DNA from: Phaffia rhodozyma
Lineage: Eukaryota > Basidiomycota > Tremellomycetes > Cystofilobasidiales > Mrakiaceae
DNA: 64,000 nucleotides
Reading direction: 5' to 3'
NCBI GenBank assembly: GCA_014706385.1
Contig: JACGZH010000007.1
Coordinates: forward strand, 255,501-319,500
A program made the translations under genes and the position numbers. The notes under the pieces were generated by a model that ran no database searches, was not told the DNA's origin, and saw only the letters and a list, made by a program, of their open reading frames with translations. Positions 1-12,100 of this stretch are shown here, piece after piece (position 1 is the stretch's first letter; every line of letters begins with the position of its first letter).

Positions 1-307
1 AAGGAAGTCATATCAGTCATGGTATATTCATATTGCAACAAAGAACACATAATAGAAGCTCTCACCATGAAGCACGTTCGAGGACCGGTTGGCTCATCGA
101 ATCGAATATATGTTGATCCGTTCCTATTGGGAGAAAGTGTACGTAAGGAGTTGTTGGTACATAGACCTTGTGTCATCCTGCGTGGAAGAGAAGACACTAA
201 CCGGTTGTCGTATCTATAACCCGTGATACCTGTTCCATCCGTTCGGCATAAACTCTCGCTATAGTTATAGGTCTATTTTTGTAAACAAATGGAATGATCA
301 CTGAGTG
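1..307. other. Intergenic edge, nothing recognised
   Basis: This edge lies downstream of the minus-strand gene ending at 308. A 66-codon open frame at 19-219 matches no family I know and has no supporting splice or start context. I see no RNA gene or repeat here. Confidence 0.4.
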
Positions 308-1487
308 TTAGCCAAGTTGATACTTTAATAACGTTGAAAAGAAATCACTCGCCTCGGGATTAAAATAGGCATCAGTGATCCTGAAGGGGAACACGGTTCC
401 GTCGATGGTAGTCGATCCAGTCAAGGTTAAGGTCACATCATAAGCCTCGGAGATACCACGACCAGCCTGCCTGTGAAAAGTCGCTCGATGATTGAAATCG
501 GCGTCAGAGGCTTGAGGAATAGAGGAGGACTCTGTTGTTGGTCGTAAAGTTTCCCACTCCGTCAGCAAGGTAGTCATACATGTGGACAAGAGAAGATAGA
601 CAAACGAACCAAACCCGAGAGGAAGCACTCCCGACTCGAATCCTAACTTCAATCCCAGCGAGTTATCGACCTTTTCGCGATCTTGGATTTCCGGCAGTGC
701 AGGAAACAGAGGAGAGTCGTGGGTAGAAAGCTGCCTGCAAACCTGACGGTCGGAAGGTGGGGGCGTGAGAAGCGGGGCTCGAGAGGGTTTTCGAGCATGA
801 TAAGGGGTCCCGGGAACGACTCGAGCCGTATGCTTGCCTACCATAGAAGCAGGGGAAGATGCCGGAGACGGAGGTTCCCATTTGTAGGAGACGGAAGAAT
901 CTTCGTTTTGTTTGTATATTCATTTTTGTTTTTGAAAGAGACACATGTAAGTATAGCTGTTCGCAACGAATAGACTGGCGCAAACATTCGTTAGTGCCGA
1001 ACCAGACGCTCAAGAACATACCAGACTCGGAGTTGCTGTGGCTGTATGAGAGCCCAGGGTCAGAAGTTGAAAACTCATGTCCGTCAAACGAGACGCTACT
1101 GTCGCTCCGATGAAAGTTCTTTTGGGACGTAACGCAAGAACCGGGGCCTGGAGACGATTAACAGAGATGGAACGATAAAGTCAGTGCCAAAACCGGGAGC
1201 GAGGATCAACTTCTAAACAGCTTACCCTGAGAATTGCTAGGCATAAGAACGGCAATGCTCAGAGAGCTGACAAGCGAGATAATTTGGCGAAGAGAGGACA
1301 TCGTATCGGCCGGATGAGCGTTATGCTCGACCAACTCGGCGCATTCTCCAAGCGATTTGAGAATCTCGATAAACATCTGAGGGCTAGCGGCAACCTGACT
1401 AGGTGTTTGCATAGGCTGACTGGTGGGAGTGGATGAGTGATAGTCGATCGCTGCAGGGCGGCGAGGAGCACGAGATACGGTGGCCAT
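308..1487 (-). CDS. Uncharacterised protein, three exons, about 326 aa
   Basis: I do not recognise the family. The model joins exons 1487-1226, 1147-1022 and 900-308; lengths 262+126+593 give 327 codons and the frame holds across both introns (GTAAGC and GTATGT donors). Residues 1-40 are Ala/Pro/Ser-rich. Residues about 38-85 look helical (MFIEILKSLGECAELVEH, then RQIISLVSSLSIAVL). The middle is Ser/Pro-rich and probably disordered. Near residue 230 there is a hydrophobic run (GSFVYLLLSTCMTTLL) that could be a buried helix or a single membrane segment. The C-terminus, with VTLTLTGSTTIDGTVFPF, looks like a beta-rich end. It diverges from the eIF3j gene. The exon structure is well supported; the function is unknown. 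Confidence 0.7.
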
Positions 1488-2643
1488 GGTGAAAGGATCG
1501 GGTGCTGGAACGATGATGTCGATGGCGATAACTGATAGAAGAGATGGATCGAAGTTGATGCTGTCTTACTGGTGGACAGGCAAGGTAGAAAGAAAAGATG
1601 GAGTTGTACTGAAGGGATGTGTGGATGAAAGAAAGAGAAGAAAGAAAGAGAACGAGACAGACTCGCCACTCTTGTGAAGTCTTTATAGAAAACCCATGTA
1701 TGCTAGGAAGAGAAGGAAAAAAACCTGTCAATGTCGGCATGTCAATCAAAAAGGAACCTGTCACTTTTTTTTGGGTTTAAGGGGAGAAAACGATCGACAT
1801 GAGCGGATAGTAAGGGCCGGTAAGGGACAAAGAGAGAGAATGTGTATAAACCACCCGGAATTGGTTCCCTACAGGGTATATCTGTATTAAACAATCAGGT
1901 ATAGATGGAAGGCCGATCCGACGGATGATAATGAACGGTGGCTGGCTGGCTGGCTCACGACGGACCACAAGTCGCATTAGCTCATCAAAGGGATAGGCAA
2001 AGTTATTGATAACTCGTTCTTTTCGATCCATTGTCTACGGTCAGTTTAAAAAGAAAGAGAGATCGTTCATAAATAGTGATAGAACATATCTGTGGGCTAG
2101 AGAGAAACGTGTGGATCTAGACAAAAGCAAATGGACGAGGTCAACAAGTCTGGCTGTACGTCCCAGGAGTTTATTGTCTCAGAACCATCATCCGTCAGTG
2201 GGATAAGCACAAAAGATTATGTTGATCGAGCTGGAAGATCTTCCTTGGTAGGATAATTGAAAAGGTTTTGCGGCGTTTGATCTGCTCTTCGCTACGCTCC
2301 TTCCGACATTGCTTCGACTTGTTGATTTTGTGAAATAGAACAGAAATCGAAACCCGACAGAACAAAAGAAATTCGAGCGAAGAGGAACAAAAGAAATGAG
2401 AAGAACGACCAGAAGTCGGGAAAGTGATGGTCAAGAATGGGTGACTAACGGTGTACAGCTTTATGCCACGTGGTGTATCACGCGTCATGGCTGTTACAAT
2501 GGATTCCAGCTCACTGGAAAAAGAAAAAAGAGAAAAAAGATTGCCTTCCAGCTTTCTTGATTATTGTCAGCATAATAAGAACAATCAACACTCTTTAGCT
2601 TTCCAAAAAAGAAAATCAATCAATAAAAGAAAAGGATAAAGAT
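1488..2643. promoter_or_regulatory. Divergent intergenic region with E-box and ACGCGT site
   Basis: This 1.16 kb gap separates two divergent start codons. It holds a GGCT-type short repeat at about 1942-1957, a CACGTG E-box at 2467-2472 and one ACGCGT at 2480-2485, both about 160-175 bp before the eIF3j start. CACGTG is the classic bHLH (Cbf1/USF type) site; that it works here is inference. No gene is supported inside the gap. Confidence 0.35.
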
Positions 2644-4332
2644 ATGTCTGACTGGGGTGAGTGAATGATTAGATGATGCCTTCTCATATTCTCTGTCCCT
2701 CTCCCTGTGTTTACAGTCCTTTGTGCTGTTTCCATGCAAAAGGCAAGAACAGAGGGAGAGAGGAATACAGTAGAACGTGAAACGCTCTGCTCTCGCGTTC
2801 ATCTCCATCCTCTTCTGAATAACCACAACTGACATATACTATTCTGTACGGCTTCAACCTTCGCTGAACGATTGAATTACTGAATGCCTTGACAAACGAT
2901 CAGATGCTTCTGATAACGAGGAGACCGCTGCTCCTATCAAGCCAGCTGTGAAGTCTACGTCGAACACGCCTCCGGTGATAATTCCGAGAAAGTCTAGGTT
3001 TGCCGGTGAGGACGAAGAGGAGAGCGAGGGAGTGAGTATCCGTTCATCACTTTCTCTTCTGATCCTTGCCCTGTTCATTTTCGCGTCGCAAGGAAAAGAA
3101 CAAGGTCTGAAACGAGCGGCTGATTGGTCGGTGTCGGGTGAATGACGTGTTGACCGTCTGATTGGTGTATCTCATTTATCAACTCTTCAGGACGACTGGG
3201 ACGCCTCCGATTCTGACAAGAAGAAAGTCGTTGCTCCAACCGTCGTCGCCCCACCTAAGAAGAAGGGAACTCTTAAGCAGAGATTGGCCGCGAAGGAAGC
3301 CGAGCGAGCGCGAGCTGTACGTTACGTCTCTTTTTCGTTGTTGTATGGATTCGCTAGCTTTCAATTCACCGGTTTCTCTGACTTCTAGCCTTTGTTTCTG
3401 TTCGTCTTGATATCTCTTTCTCATTCAAAAACAAATGAATAAAATCATATCTAGATTGAGGCTGGAGACATTGATCCCGAAGAGGAGTTGACACCTCAGG
3501 AGCGACGACGATTGGAGAAGCAGATGGAGCTCGATGCTGATCTGGCAAACGCTTCTGATCTCCTAGGAGACACCACTATCTCCAGCAAGCCTGGTTCGTA
3601 TTGCTATTTATCAGAAAGAATAAGCAACTCAAGTGGTCCATATGCGCGCTGAGCGCCCCCTGTCCCACTTGTACTGTCACTCAACTGACTCACTTCCTTC
3701 CCTTTGTCGCTCTTTTGAACTCGTTTGTCTTATACAAACATCGGACTTACACTTATCAGATGCTTCCGTTGGTTCGCTCGCGGATGCCAAGCCAAAGACT
3801 AAGGCCGATCTCGAGGCATTCTCCGCCCGGTTGTATTCCGAGATCTACTCGAAGCACAGCTCGAACCCGCTCTTTGCTTACTTTGTCGAGTTCCATGCCA
3901 AGACGCTTTGCGAGACTCTGAAGGATAGCGAGGTCCGAAAGACCGCCTCTGGTTTGAACGCGTTGGCAAATATTAAGCAGCAAGAGCAGAGGGACAAGGC
4001 TAGTGGAAAGAAGAAGACGCCGGCAAAGGGAAAGCCTCAGTTGGGTGGAAGCAAGAACATCTCCCAGTGCGTGGCTTGATTTTCTGTTTGGATTGTGTCT
4101 TCATCGTGTTACATTGTGATTATCTGGTCGCATGAGCTAACACATGGACCGCCTTCTCCCACCTGCTTCACCACAGGGCTGACACTCGAGCCTACACCGA
4201 CGCGCTTGATGAGTAAGTCTATTGCTTGCTTAACTGGCCGTACCTACAAGAGTATCAACTGACGTTTGCCCTCTACAAATCATTCTATCTCTGCATGACC
4301 CACACAGCGGAGACGACGATGACTTTATGTAA
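2644..4332 (+). CDS. HCR1: Translation initiation factor eIF3 subunit J
   Basis: eIF3j is a loosely bound eIF3 subunit that sits near the 40S decoding centre and mRNA entry channel and also aids 18S rRNA maturation and ribosome recycling. Seven exons: 2644-2656, 2904-3031, 3191-3316, 3455-3593, 3760-4066, 4177-4212, 4308-4332. The first coding exon is 13 nt (MSDW plus one base) and was placed because splicing gives MSDWDASD, the acidic W-containing start typical of the family. A second DDWDASDSD block follows, then a basic/acidic helical middle with TPQERRRLEKQ. The folded helical core contains LEAFSARLYSEIYSK and FVEFHAKTLCETL. The protein ends in the diagnostic acidic DGDDDDFM. Residue phase is consistent at all junctions. 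Expressed divergently from the uncharacterised gene at 308-1487. Confidence 0.93.
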
Positions 4333-5271
4333 ACCTTGCGAATCAGTTCTTGTCCTCTCCTTCCTTTTCTTCTCTTTCCATCTTGTCGGTCTTACATAGA
4401 GTTTAGCATGATTAAAAGAATATTCTCTGTGGCTTTTGATCAACGGAATATATGTATGTTTGGAACTAGATATGCTTTCTGTGTTGACGATCAACTGGGA
4501 ACCAGGGGATTCTTCTTATTATTATCGGAGAACCATACAGCGTCAGTCTGCGCAAGAAAGAGCTATTTGAATGACGACAACAAGAGTGACGATCATATTG
4601 AGCATAGTATACCAAAGGCCAAGAGGCTGTGTGGTGTTCTATGAGTGGCCTTGATTATGTGTTACTTAAATAAACTGATCTCAATTTTTCAAATACTTGC
4701 CAACACTTTCATATATTCACACCAAAAAAAGTCAGATTGGCCCACAAAGTCAGATACACGCTCGATCGTCGACGGGTTCAAGCACTTTGTCAGGCGAAAG
4801 AAAGGCCACAGCACCACCCTTCAAGTCTCGTCTCAATCAGGTTCGTCTAGCTTTTTGTGTGCAAGGATTTACCGTCTTGATGGATTTGTCCGTTGAAAGA
4901 GAGGAAAGAACATGCTGAACTGACGAAAGTGTGAACAAAAAATTGTGATTTTTTTCCTTGTATTTCGCTGGTCTCCTTGCTGGGTTGGGTTGGATCGGAT
5001 TTATCTTTTGTGTTGGATGGAAAACCCTGAATGTTCTTTTCTTGGACATCTTCTAAACTCGACAAAACGATTCATTCCCTCCGTACTGCTCTGGTTCTGC
5101 TCTCTTGAAAATCGCAACGACAATCGATAAATTCTTCCCTCGGAACGTTCGATCAATCTCCGTCAAACTTATCATCAAAAATCTCTTCTCGACTGCCGCC
5201 TTGCTCCTTTTCTTCGTTCTTTCCTTAATCCGCTTTCGACTACCCTCCTTCTCTTCACACTCATAGTCAAG
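4333..5271. promoter_or_regulatory. eIF3j 3' region and eL42 promoter with pyrimidine-rich leader
   Basis: This 0.94 kb gap has no supported gene. Roughly the last 110 bases before the eL42 start (about 5160-5265) are strongly C/T-rich on the plus strand, as in leaders of highly expressed ribosomal-protein genes of fungi. I see no clear TATA box. Short open frames here lack family matches. Confidence 0.4.
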
Positions 5272-6495
<1,224 letters not shown>

Positions 6496-6950
6496 ATGGT
6501 TGTTTTCATCCCCCGTCGTCTCCACCCATATGTTCAAATCTGTCATGCGCGTTTGTTCCCCTTCCCAAATCAAGTCGTTTCCATGCTTCGAAGATTAGTT
6601 CTTTGGACAGTTCTTGGAGAGGCAATTACACAATCGAGAAAAGACCAAAAAAAAACCACGCACCCCCTTTTATTTCAATGGGAGATCTGGATCTATGTAT
6701 CATGTCGATTTTCTATTTTCCAAAACCCATTGATTGTTCATCTCCTCTTAAGAGTAACATCTTTTCCAAGATACTTCTCATGTACTAATCGACTGGCTGA
6801 CTGAGTAGCTAAACCAGTGGCAATGCGTTTGGTGTAGAAACAAAACAAGAGTTTTGGCAAAACAACATCTGATCGAAAAGAAAGATCGACACGCTATATG
6901 TTTTACCTTTCCTTCTTCTCTTTTTCTCGTTCTCAACCTACTTTTCGTCC
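6496..6950. other. Convergent 3' intergenic region
   Basis: This stretch lies between the 3' ends of eL42 (plus) and the disulfide isomerase (minus). It should hold both 3' UTRs. No ORF with family support, repeat or RNA gene was seen. Confidence 0.5.
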
Positions 6951-8716
6951 TTATAGTTCGTCCCGTTTTCTCTCCTCGGAGATCGGAGGAACGTCGACTG
7001 TTCCGTCGTCGACTTTGAATTCGGGTATGACCTCCTCGTGAGAACCTCCTATCGGTTCATCGACCACAAGAGCGGGCGATTCTTGGGCAGAGTCGAGAAT
7101 CTTTCGATCGTTCGTTTCTTCCGGAGCGGCGGCAGCGGTAGCATTCACATCAGCATCAGCGACATGTGCCTTTTCAGAAGAAGAAGGAGAAGGAGACCGA
7201 GCGGCTTGAGGCTCGGCGGCAGGTTGTGAGTCTTCATCGACAATCGCACTCGGTCTCGCAGGGACTTCTGGTACGACCGGTTTCTCCGGCTTTGTTCCCG
7301 TCGGTCTATCTCCGTCCGCTTCAGGAGTCGGTTCAGGGCTGAAGATCTCTTCGGCTTCTCTGGCGAGTTTGGCCGCGAGTTTCTTTGCTTCAAGCTTAGC
7401 TCGTCGAGCTGCGTCCTTCGCTTCTTCGGCAGCCCATTTCGCTTCTGCCTTTGCGCGTTCTTCTGCTCGTCTCAGGTTGATCGCATTCGGTGGAGGAGAT
7501 GACGCAGGCTCGGAAGATGACGCAGATACGGAGGGGGAGGATCGGGTTGATGAAGAGGAAGAGGAAGATGAGGGAGGAGGAGACGTGCCAAGGAAATGGG
7601 CGGAGAGGTGATCGTACTTCATCAGGCCTGTCAAACGGATTTTAAACGAATCTTTCTTAAGTCGGAACAACACTCAATCTAGTGGTTTTTCCCAGTCGTT
7701 GTTTCTTCCTTTTTTTCTTTTTTTTCCTAGGAAGAGGGACAACAGAATCAGCGAAAGGAAAAGAAGGAAACAGACCTTCGTAGAGTTTCCAGCCTTCTGT
7801 AGAGCTACCACCCTTCTCCCAGAGAAGAATCTTTGGCTTTTTATCATCTCCCTCGCTTGCAGATAGACCGAGCGCCTTTTTGAGCTCACCATCGGCATCC
7901 CGGATGTACCCGAAGCTAGTTCCAGCATGTACCTGAGAGAGAACTTTCCACATGAGAGGAATTGTTGCAGAAACCGGGTGGATGAGGAGCGCATGAGGCT
8001 TGGTGTCCTCCTAAGGGGTTTCAAGTTAAATTATATATATATACGTATATATATACAACAAGAGCACGTATAAGTTGATGCGGAAACTCAGGAGAGGCGA
8101 AGAAGGAAAGAACGAGGGACGACGAACCATGTTCATAAAACCCTGGACCTCGTTGAGTCCTTCGGTCGCGCCTACACCACCCTTGTTCGGAACTCTAAGC
8201 TTTTTGACTTTGTCGGTGACCAAATTACCAGCGTAACCTCCCAACGGTCCTTTCTTCCTCTCCATTGTGTAGTCCTTTGGTGGAGATCGGTGACCTCTGG
8301 AGAAACTCTTGATGGTAGGGAATCCCTGAACTTGGTATTGGCCACACAACGGCTTGTTCGCCGCTTCTTCACAGTTGACAGCATAGAACGGAATGAGCGG
8401 GTCGAGTCCTCGAGCGGCGGCTTGATACTCTGGAGCAAGGCTTTTACAGTGTCCGCACCAGGGCGCGTAGAACACCACCATAGAAGGTCTCTAAGTGCGA
8501 TGTGTAAGCAGAAAAAGGAGGATACGAAGGATCAGTAAGGAAACTGTCGAGGACAAAACACAAGAGAGGTAGGTTTGTTCTAACATCTGGTTTGAGAACT
8601 TTGTCTTTGAAATCCTTGATCCCAATCTCCACCACCGGTTTTTGGAACGTCCCTGCCTGGACGACCGAGATGAACGTCAGGCCGAGCACCACGAGTGATC
8701 TGATCAGCCTAGGCAT
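6951..8716 (-). CDS. ER thioredoxin-domain protein disulfide isomerase (MPD1/P5-like) with RDEL tail
   Basis: It catalyses disulfide formation and isomerisation in secretory proteins. Four exons, 8716-8585, 8490-8128, 8010-7776 and 7627-6951, give 468 aa with consistent phase. A signal peptide covers about residues 1-21 (hydrophobic core VVLGLTFISVVQA). The thioredoxin domain has FYAPWCGHCK with active-site Cys56 and Cys59, and the cis-Pro loop QGFPTIKSF. A second poorly conserved fold follows (about 165-245). The C-terminal third is unusual: Ser-rich linker, a long Ala/Lys/Glu helix beginning RRAEERAKAEAKWAAEEAKD, then an acidic disordered stretch, ending KRDEL. RDEL is a K/HDEL-type retrieval signal for ER residence. 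Human P5 has two thioredoxin domains; here only one carries CGHC, so MPD1-like is the safer label. Confidence 0.88.
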
Positions 8717-8741
8717 CTTTGATAGATGTAGGTAGGTGAGA

Positions 8742-8757
8742 GTGTGTGTGTGTGTGT
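8742..8757. repeat. (GT)8 microsatellite in isomerase 5' leader
   Basis: Eight GT units are followed by imperfect TATG units to about 8770. The tract lies 26-55 bp upstream of the minus-strand start at 8716, so the transcript leader reads as CA repeats. A second dinucleotide-like patch, TA-rich and self-complementary, sits in the intron at about 8033-8056. Confidence 0.7.
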
Positions 8758-8914
8758 ATGTGTATGTATACGTGTACGCTGCCAGCAATGTGAGCTGGCT
8801 ATCATGAGATGGCCAAATGGAGGGACGGAGATGGGTGGCCACAAATAGATGAATACACAGATATCAAATATCCGATCGAGCCCCGCTTGCCTAAGTATCC
8901 TTGCGCAGCAATGC

Positions 8915-8922
8915 TGACGTCA
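8915..8922. promoter_or_regulatory. TGACGTCA palindrome (CRE/bZIP-type site)
   Basis: A perfect 8-bp bZIP half-site palindrome lies in the 442-bp divergent region between the ER disulfide isomerase (start 8716) and the Mug190-like gene (start 9159). bZIP factors of the ATF/CREB or Hac1/XBP1 type bind related sequences. Which factor acts here, and on which gene, is not shown by the sequence. Confidence 0.4.
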
Positions 8923-9158
8923 CTGTGTTAGGGTTGCCCTGCCGGCCGGAGCCGTTAATCCCTCAAGGCACCAAAACGGATAGCCACCAACATCAACCGA
9001 ATCCATTTGACATCCAATAGAGTTCCGTACAGGTCGACCGGAAGACACAGAGATGCTTATGGGAAGAAGGAGATCAGACACCTCATAAGCTTGGACAGTT
9101 CCGATCAGTTGCTCACACACTTCCATCTACCTGGCCCTGGAATCTACAAAGGAAAAGG

Positions 9159-12100
9159 ATGGGCTACTCTACGTTCACTCATCTCAACCTCACCATACCT
9201 CATATATTGTTCTCCTCCTTTCTAGCCTTTCTAGCATACTGCCAACTATCTCCATGGATCATCCTGAGCTTTGTCTCGTTTGCTCTGTATATCGTTCACC
9301 TGGAAGCCAAGGAGAAACATATTCATCAGGAACAGATCGAAGCCGCCAAGGTTCAACAGACCCAGTCCGAAACCGCCCGGTCGAACCCGCCTCCAGAGTT
9401 TGTGAATCATGCGATCGAAGCACTCTGGCCGATGATCAACCAGGATCTCTTCATACCGGTGCTTGATCTTCTCGAGGATACGCTTCAGCTCGAATGTCCT
9501 GCTGTCGTTCATAGCGTCCGGGTAGAGAGCTTGAGCTTGGGAAGCAAGCCGATGAAGATCAACTGGCTCAGACCGTTGACAGACCACGAGTGGGGGGACG
9601 GGATGGGAGGCGACAACCCGGGTGACAGACCCAACGATGGTCAGCTCGATGGGAAGAATGCTGTACAAGGAGGTAGCTATGTGGTAAGCCTTGGGGTTTC
9701 CTTCCCCATCCACCTAGAAACTCTTGTAGGTGCCAAGAAATGCTGACCACCACCCATCTCTTAGAGCTTCGAGATTTCGTTTGATCTTAATTCCGCCGTC
9801 GACAAGCCGGCAAACAAGGCCGGCATCCTTGTCTATTTTGGAGTCGGTCTTAAAGGCCTTGGAGGAGTCGAACTGCGTAGGTCCTCCACTCTCCCTACAA
9901 ACCTATCAATGGCCATCTCATCTCCTACCATTTCTTGTTTGCCTTTCTTTTCGTTCACACAGCCGTCTGGATTGACATGGTCCAGGTCACTGGAATCCTC
10001 CGATTGCGTCTACTCCTTGATCCATCTCCTCCTTTTGTTCGAACTGGAACGTTCTACTTTCCTACTCTACCAGTGATAGATATCGCCGCCAGTCCATTGA
10101 AACGACACGGTCTCGGCTCCATGAATGCCATCAAAGTCGTTCCCGGTCTTCGAAGCTATGTTCTTAGCTGGTTCGTTCCACTGTCCATTTGTATTCAGAG
10201 ACAGATACCTTCGATATTGATCTCTCTTCTCATGTCATCATTCCAGTATGACGCGCGTAGCCAAGGCATTCGTAAAACCAGAATGTTTTACCCTAGACTT
10301 GGACGTGAGTGCTGGATTGTATTGCAGAATATATCTTTTCATTCTGGTTATACGCAACTAAACGATCGGCTTACAAAAAACAGAGAATCCTCTCTGGACA
10401 AGAAGGCATGGTCCGGACGAAAAATATCGGCATTTTCATGATTAGACTCCACAGCGCACAGAACATTCGGGCTGCCGATCCAAATGGTGCGCGACTTCAT
10501 ATTCTTATGTCTGTATATTCATGGATCATTCTCATCTGCTCTTTTCCCATATGCTCATCTAGGAAAATCCGACCCGTACATCGCCATCGCATGGGGAAAA
10601 CAATTGAACAAGCCCTTATTCTCCACCAGGACTCTGCTCAAAACATTGAATCCTGTCTGGGAAGAGACTGCGATGAGTGAGTTTCTAAACGTTCCCAACT
10701 AAACATAGATCTCATAACAAGAGGGACCTAATTAATCAGCTATTATTCTTACCTAGTTTTGGTACCGGGCGATGCCGTGACCACTGGAGAAAAACTCGTG
10801 CTACAGCTTTATGATTCAGATAGGTTTAACGCAGACGATTCGGTTGGTTTCTTGAATCTTTCCTATACCCATCCATCTTCAAACCGATCAAGAGAAACAG
10901 AACGTTCTCTATTAACCTGACATCGGTTGTATGCATTCCGTCATGAATACATCTTCTTCATCTCTCTCAGCTAGGCATCGTCGAAGTTGATTTGGCTGAG
11001 ATGGTCTCCCGAGGAGACAAGCTTTACTCCTCTCGAGGTCCCACAACAGACGAACATCAACTTGATCAGTTCTCTTCACCCTTCCAACCGGCCAGACACA
11101 AGTCATCCCAACGACCACAAGGAGTCCTTCAATGGAGTATTCGATTCTACCCCTTGGCCACCTTCACTGATCCCGAGTTTGCTCATGGGCCCTCCCAGGC
11201 TGATTCTTCACAGGCTACAGGCGACGAAAATATGTCAGCAAACCAGCTAGCCGCGGAGACGAAAGAAGATGAGAAGGATTTCCTTCAGGAAGAAAGAGAT
11301 GTAGGAAGAAAGATGATGACGACAGCCTGGCCATTGGTTCATTTAGGAGAAATCCTCAAAAAGACAGAATGGGCGACTAGAGCGTTGGACATTCTCAAAC
11401 CTGAACCCTTCGAGTGGGAAACAGAAAGACTTGCCAGGAGAAAGGACGCGGTCAGATGGCTATTGGGTACAAAGGACAGAGAGGTCCAAGAAAATCATCT
11501 CGCCCTCGATAAGAAATTTCGAAGTAAGTTTGATTCTTCTTCCTTCCCTAATTTTTCTTTAAAATCTAGAACACAAAAGGCATATGGATATCTCACAACG
11601 ATGGGTGGCTTTATCATATCGGATAGGTGGTATTCTAAGATGGAACATCATCCAGCTCTCAGGTATATAAATCCATTTTTCTATACATATATGCATCAAA
11701 AGAAAAAATTCCTAACGCTTGCGCGCATGATTTTCCACCCGATACCAGAGCTCGCTGTCCGACCTTCATCTGGAGAATTCACTAAGAGTGCTCGGTCATC
11801 AGCCGGAGGAAAACCTGCGCTGGCTGAAAAACAAGAGACCGAGGCTGATCAAGAAGATCCGGTTTCATCCTATGTCGAGGTTTGTCAGATCTCTGATCCC
11901 GTTTCCACACCCTTCACAATTGACACATCAATCTATTCATTATTTCTTCGGATGTCAGGTTCTGGTCAACGATCGATTAGTGTTCAGAACAAGAACGAAA
12001 CGACATAACAACGCGCCCTATGTGAATGCTGCTTCCGAAAGATTCATCAGAGATTGGACCATGGAACGACTCAAGATCGTTGTCAGAGATGAAAGAGATA

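Noticed and set aside
19..219. 66-codon open frame at the left edge
   Set aside because: No family match, no splice partners, and length expected by chance.
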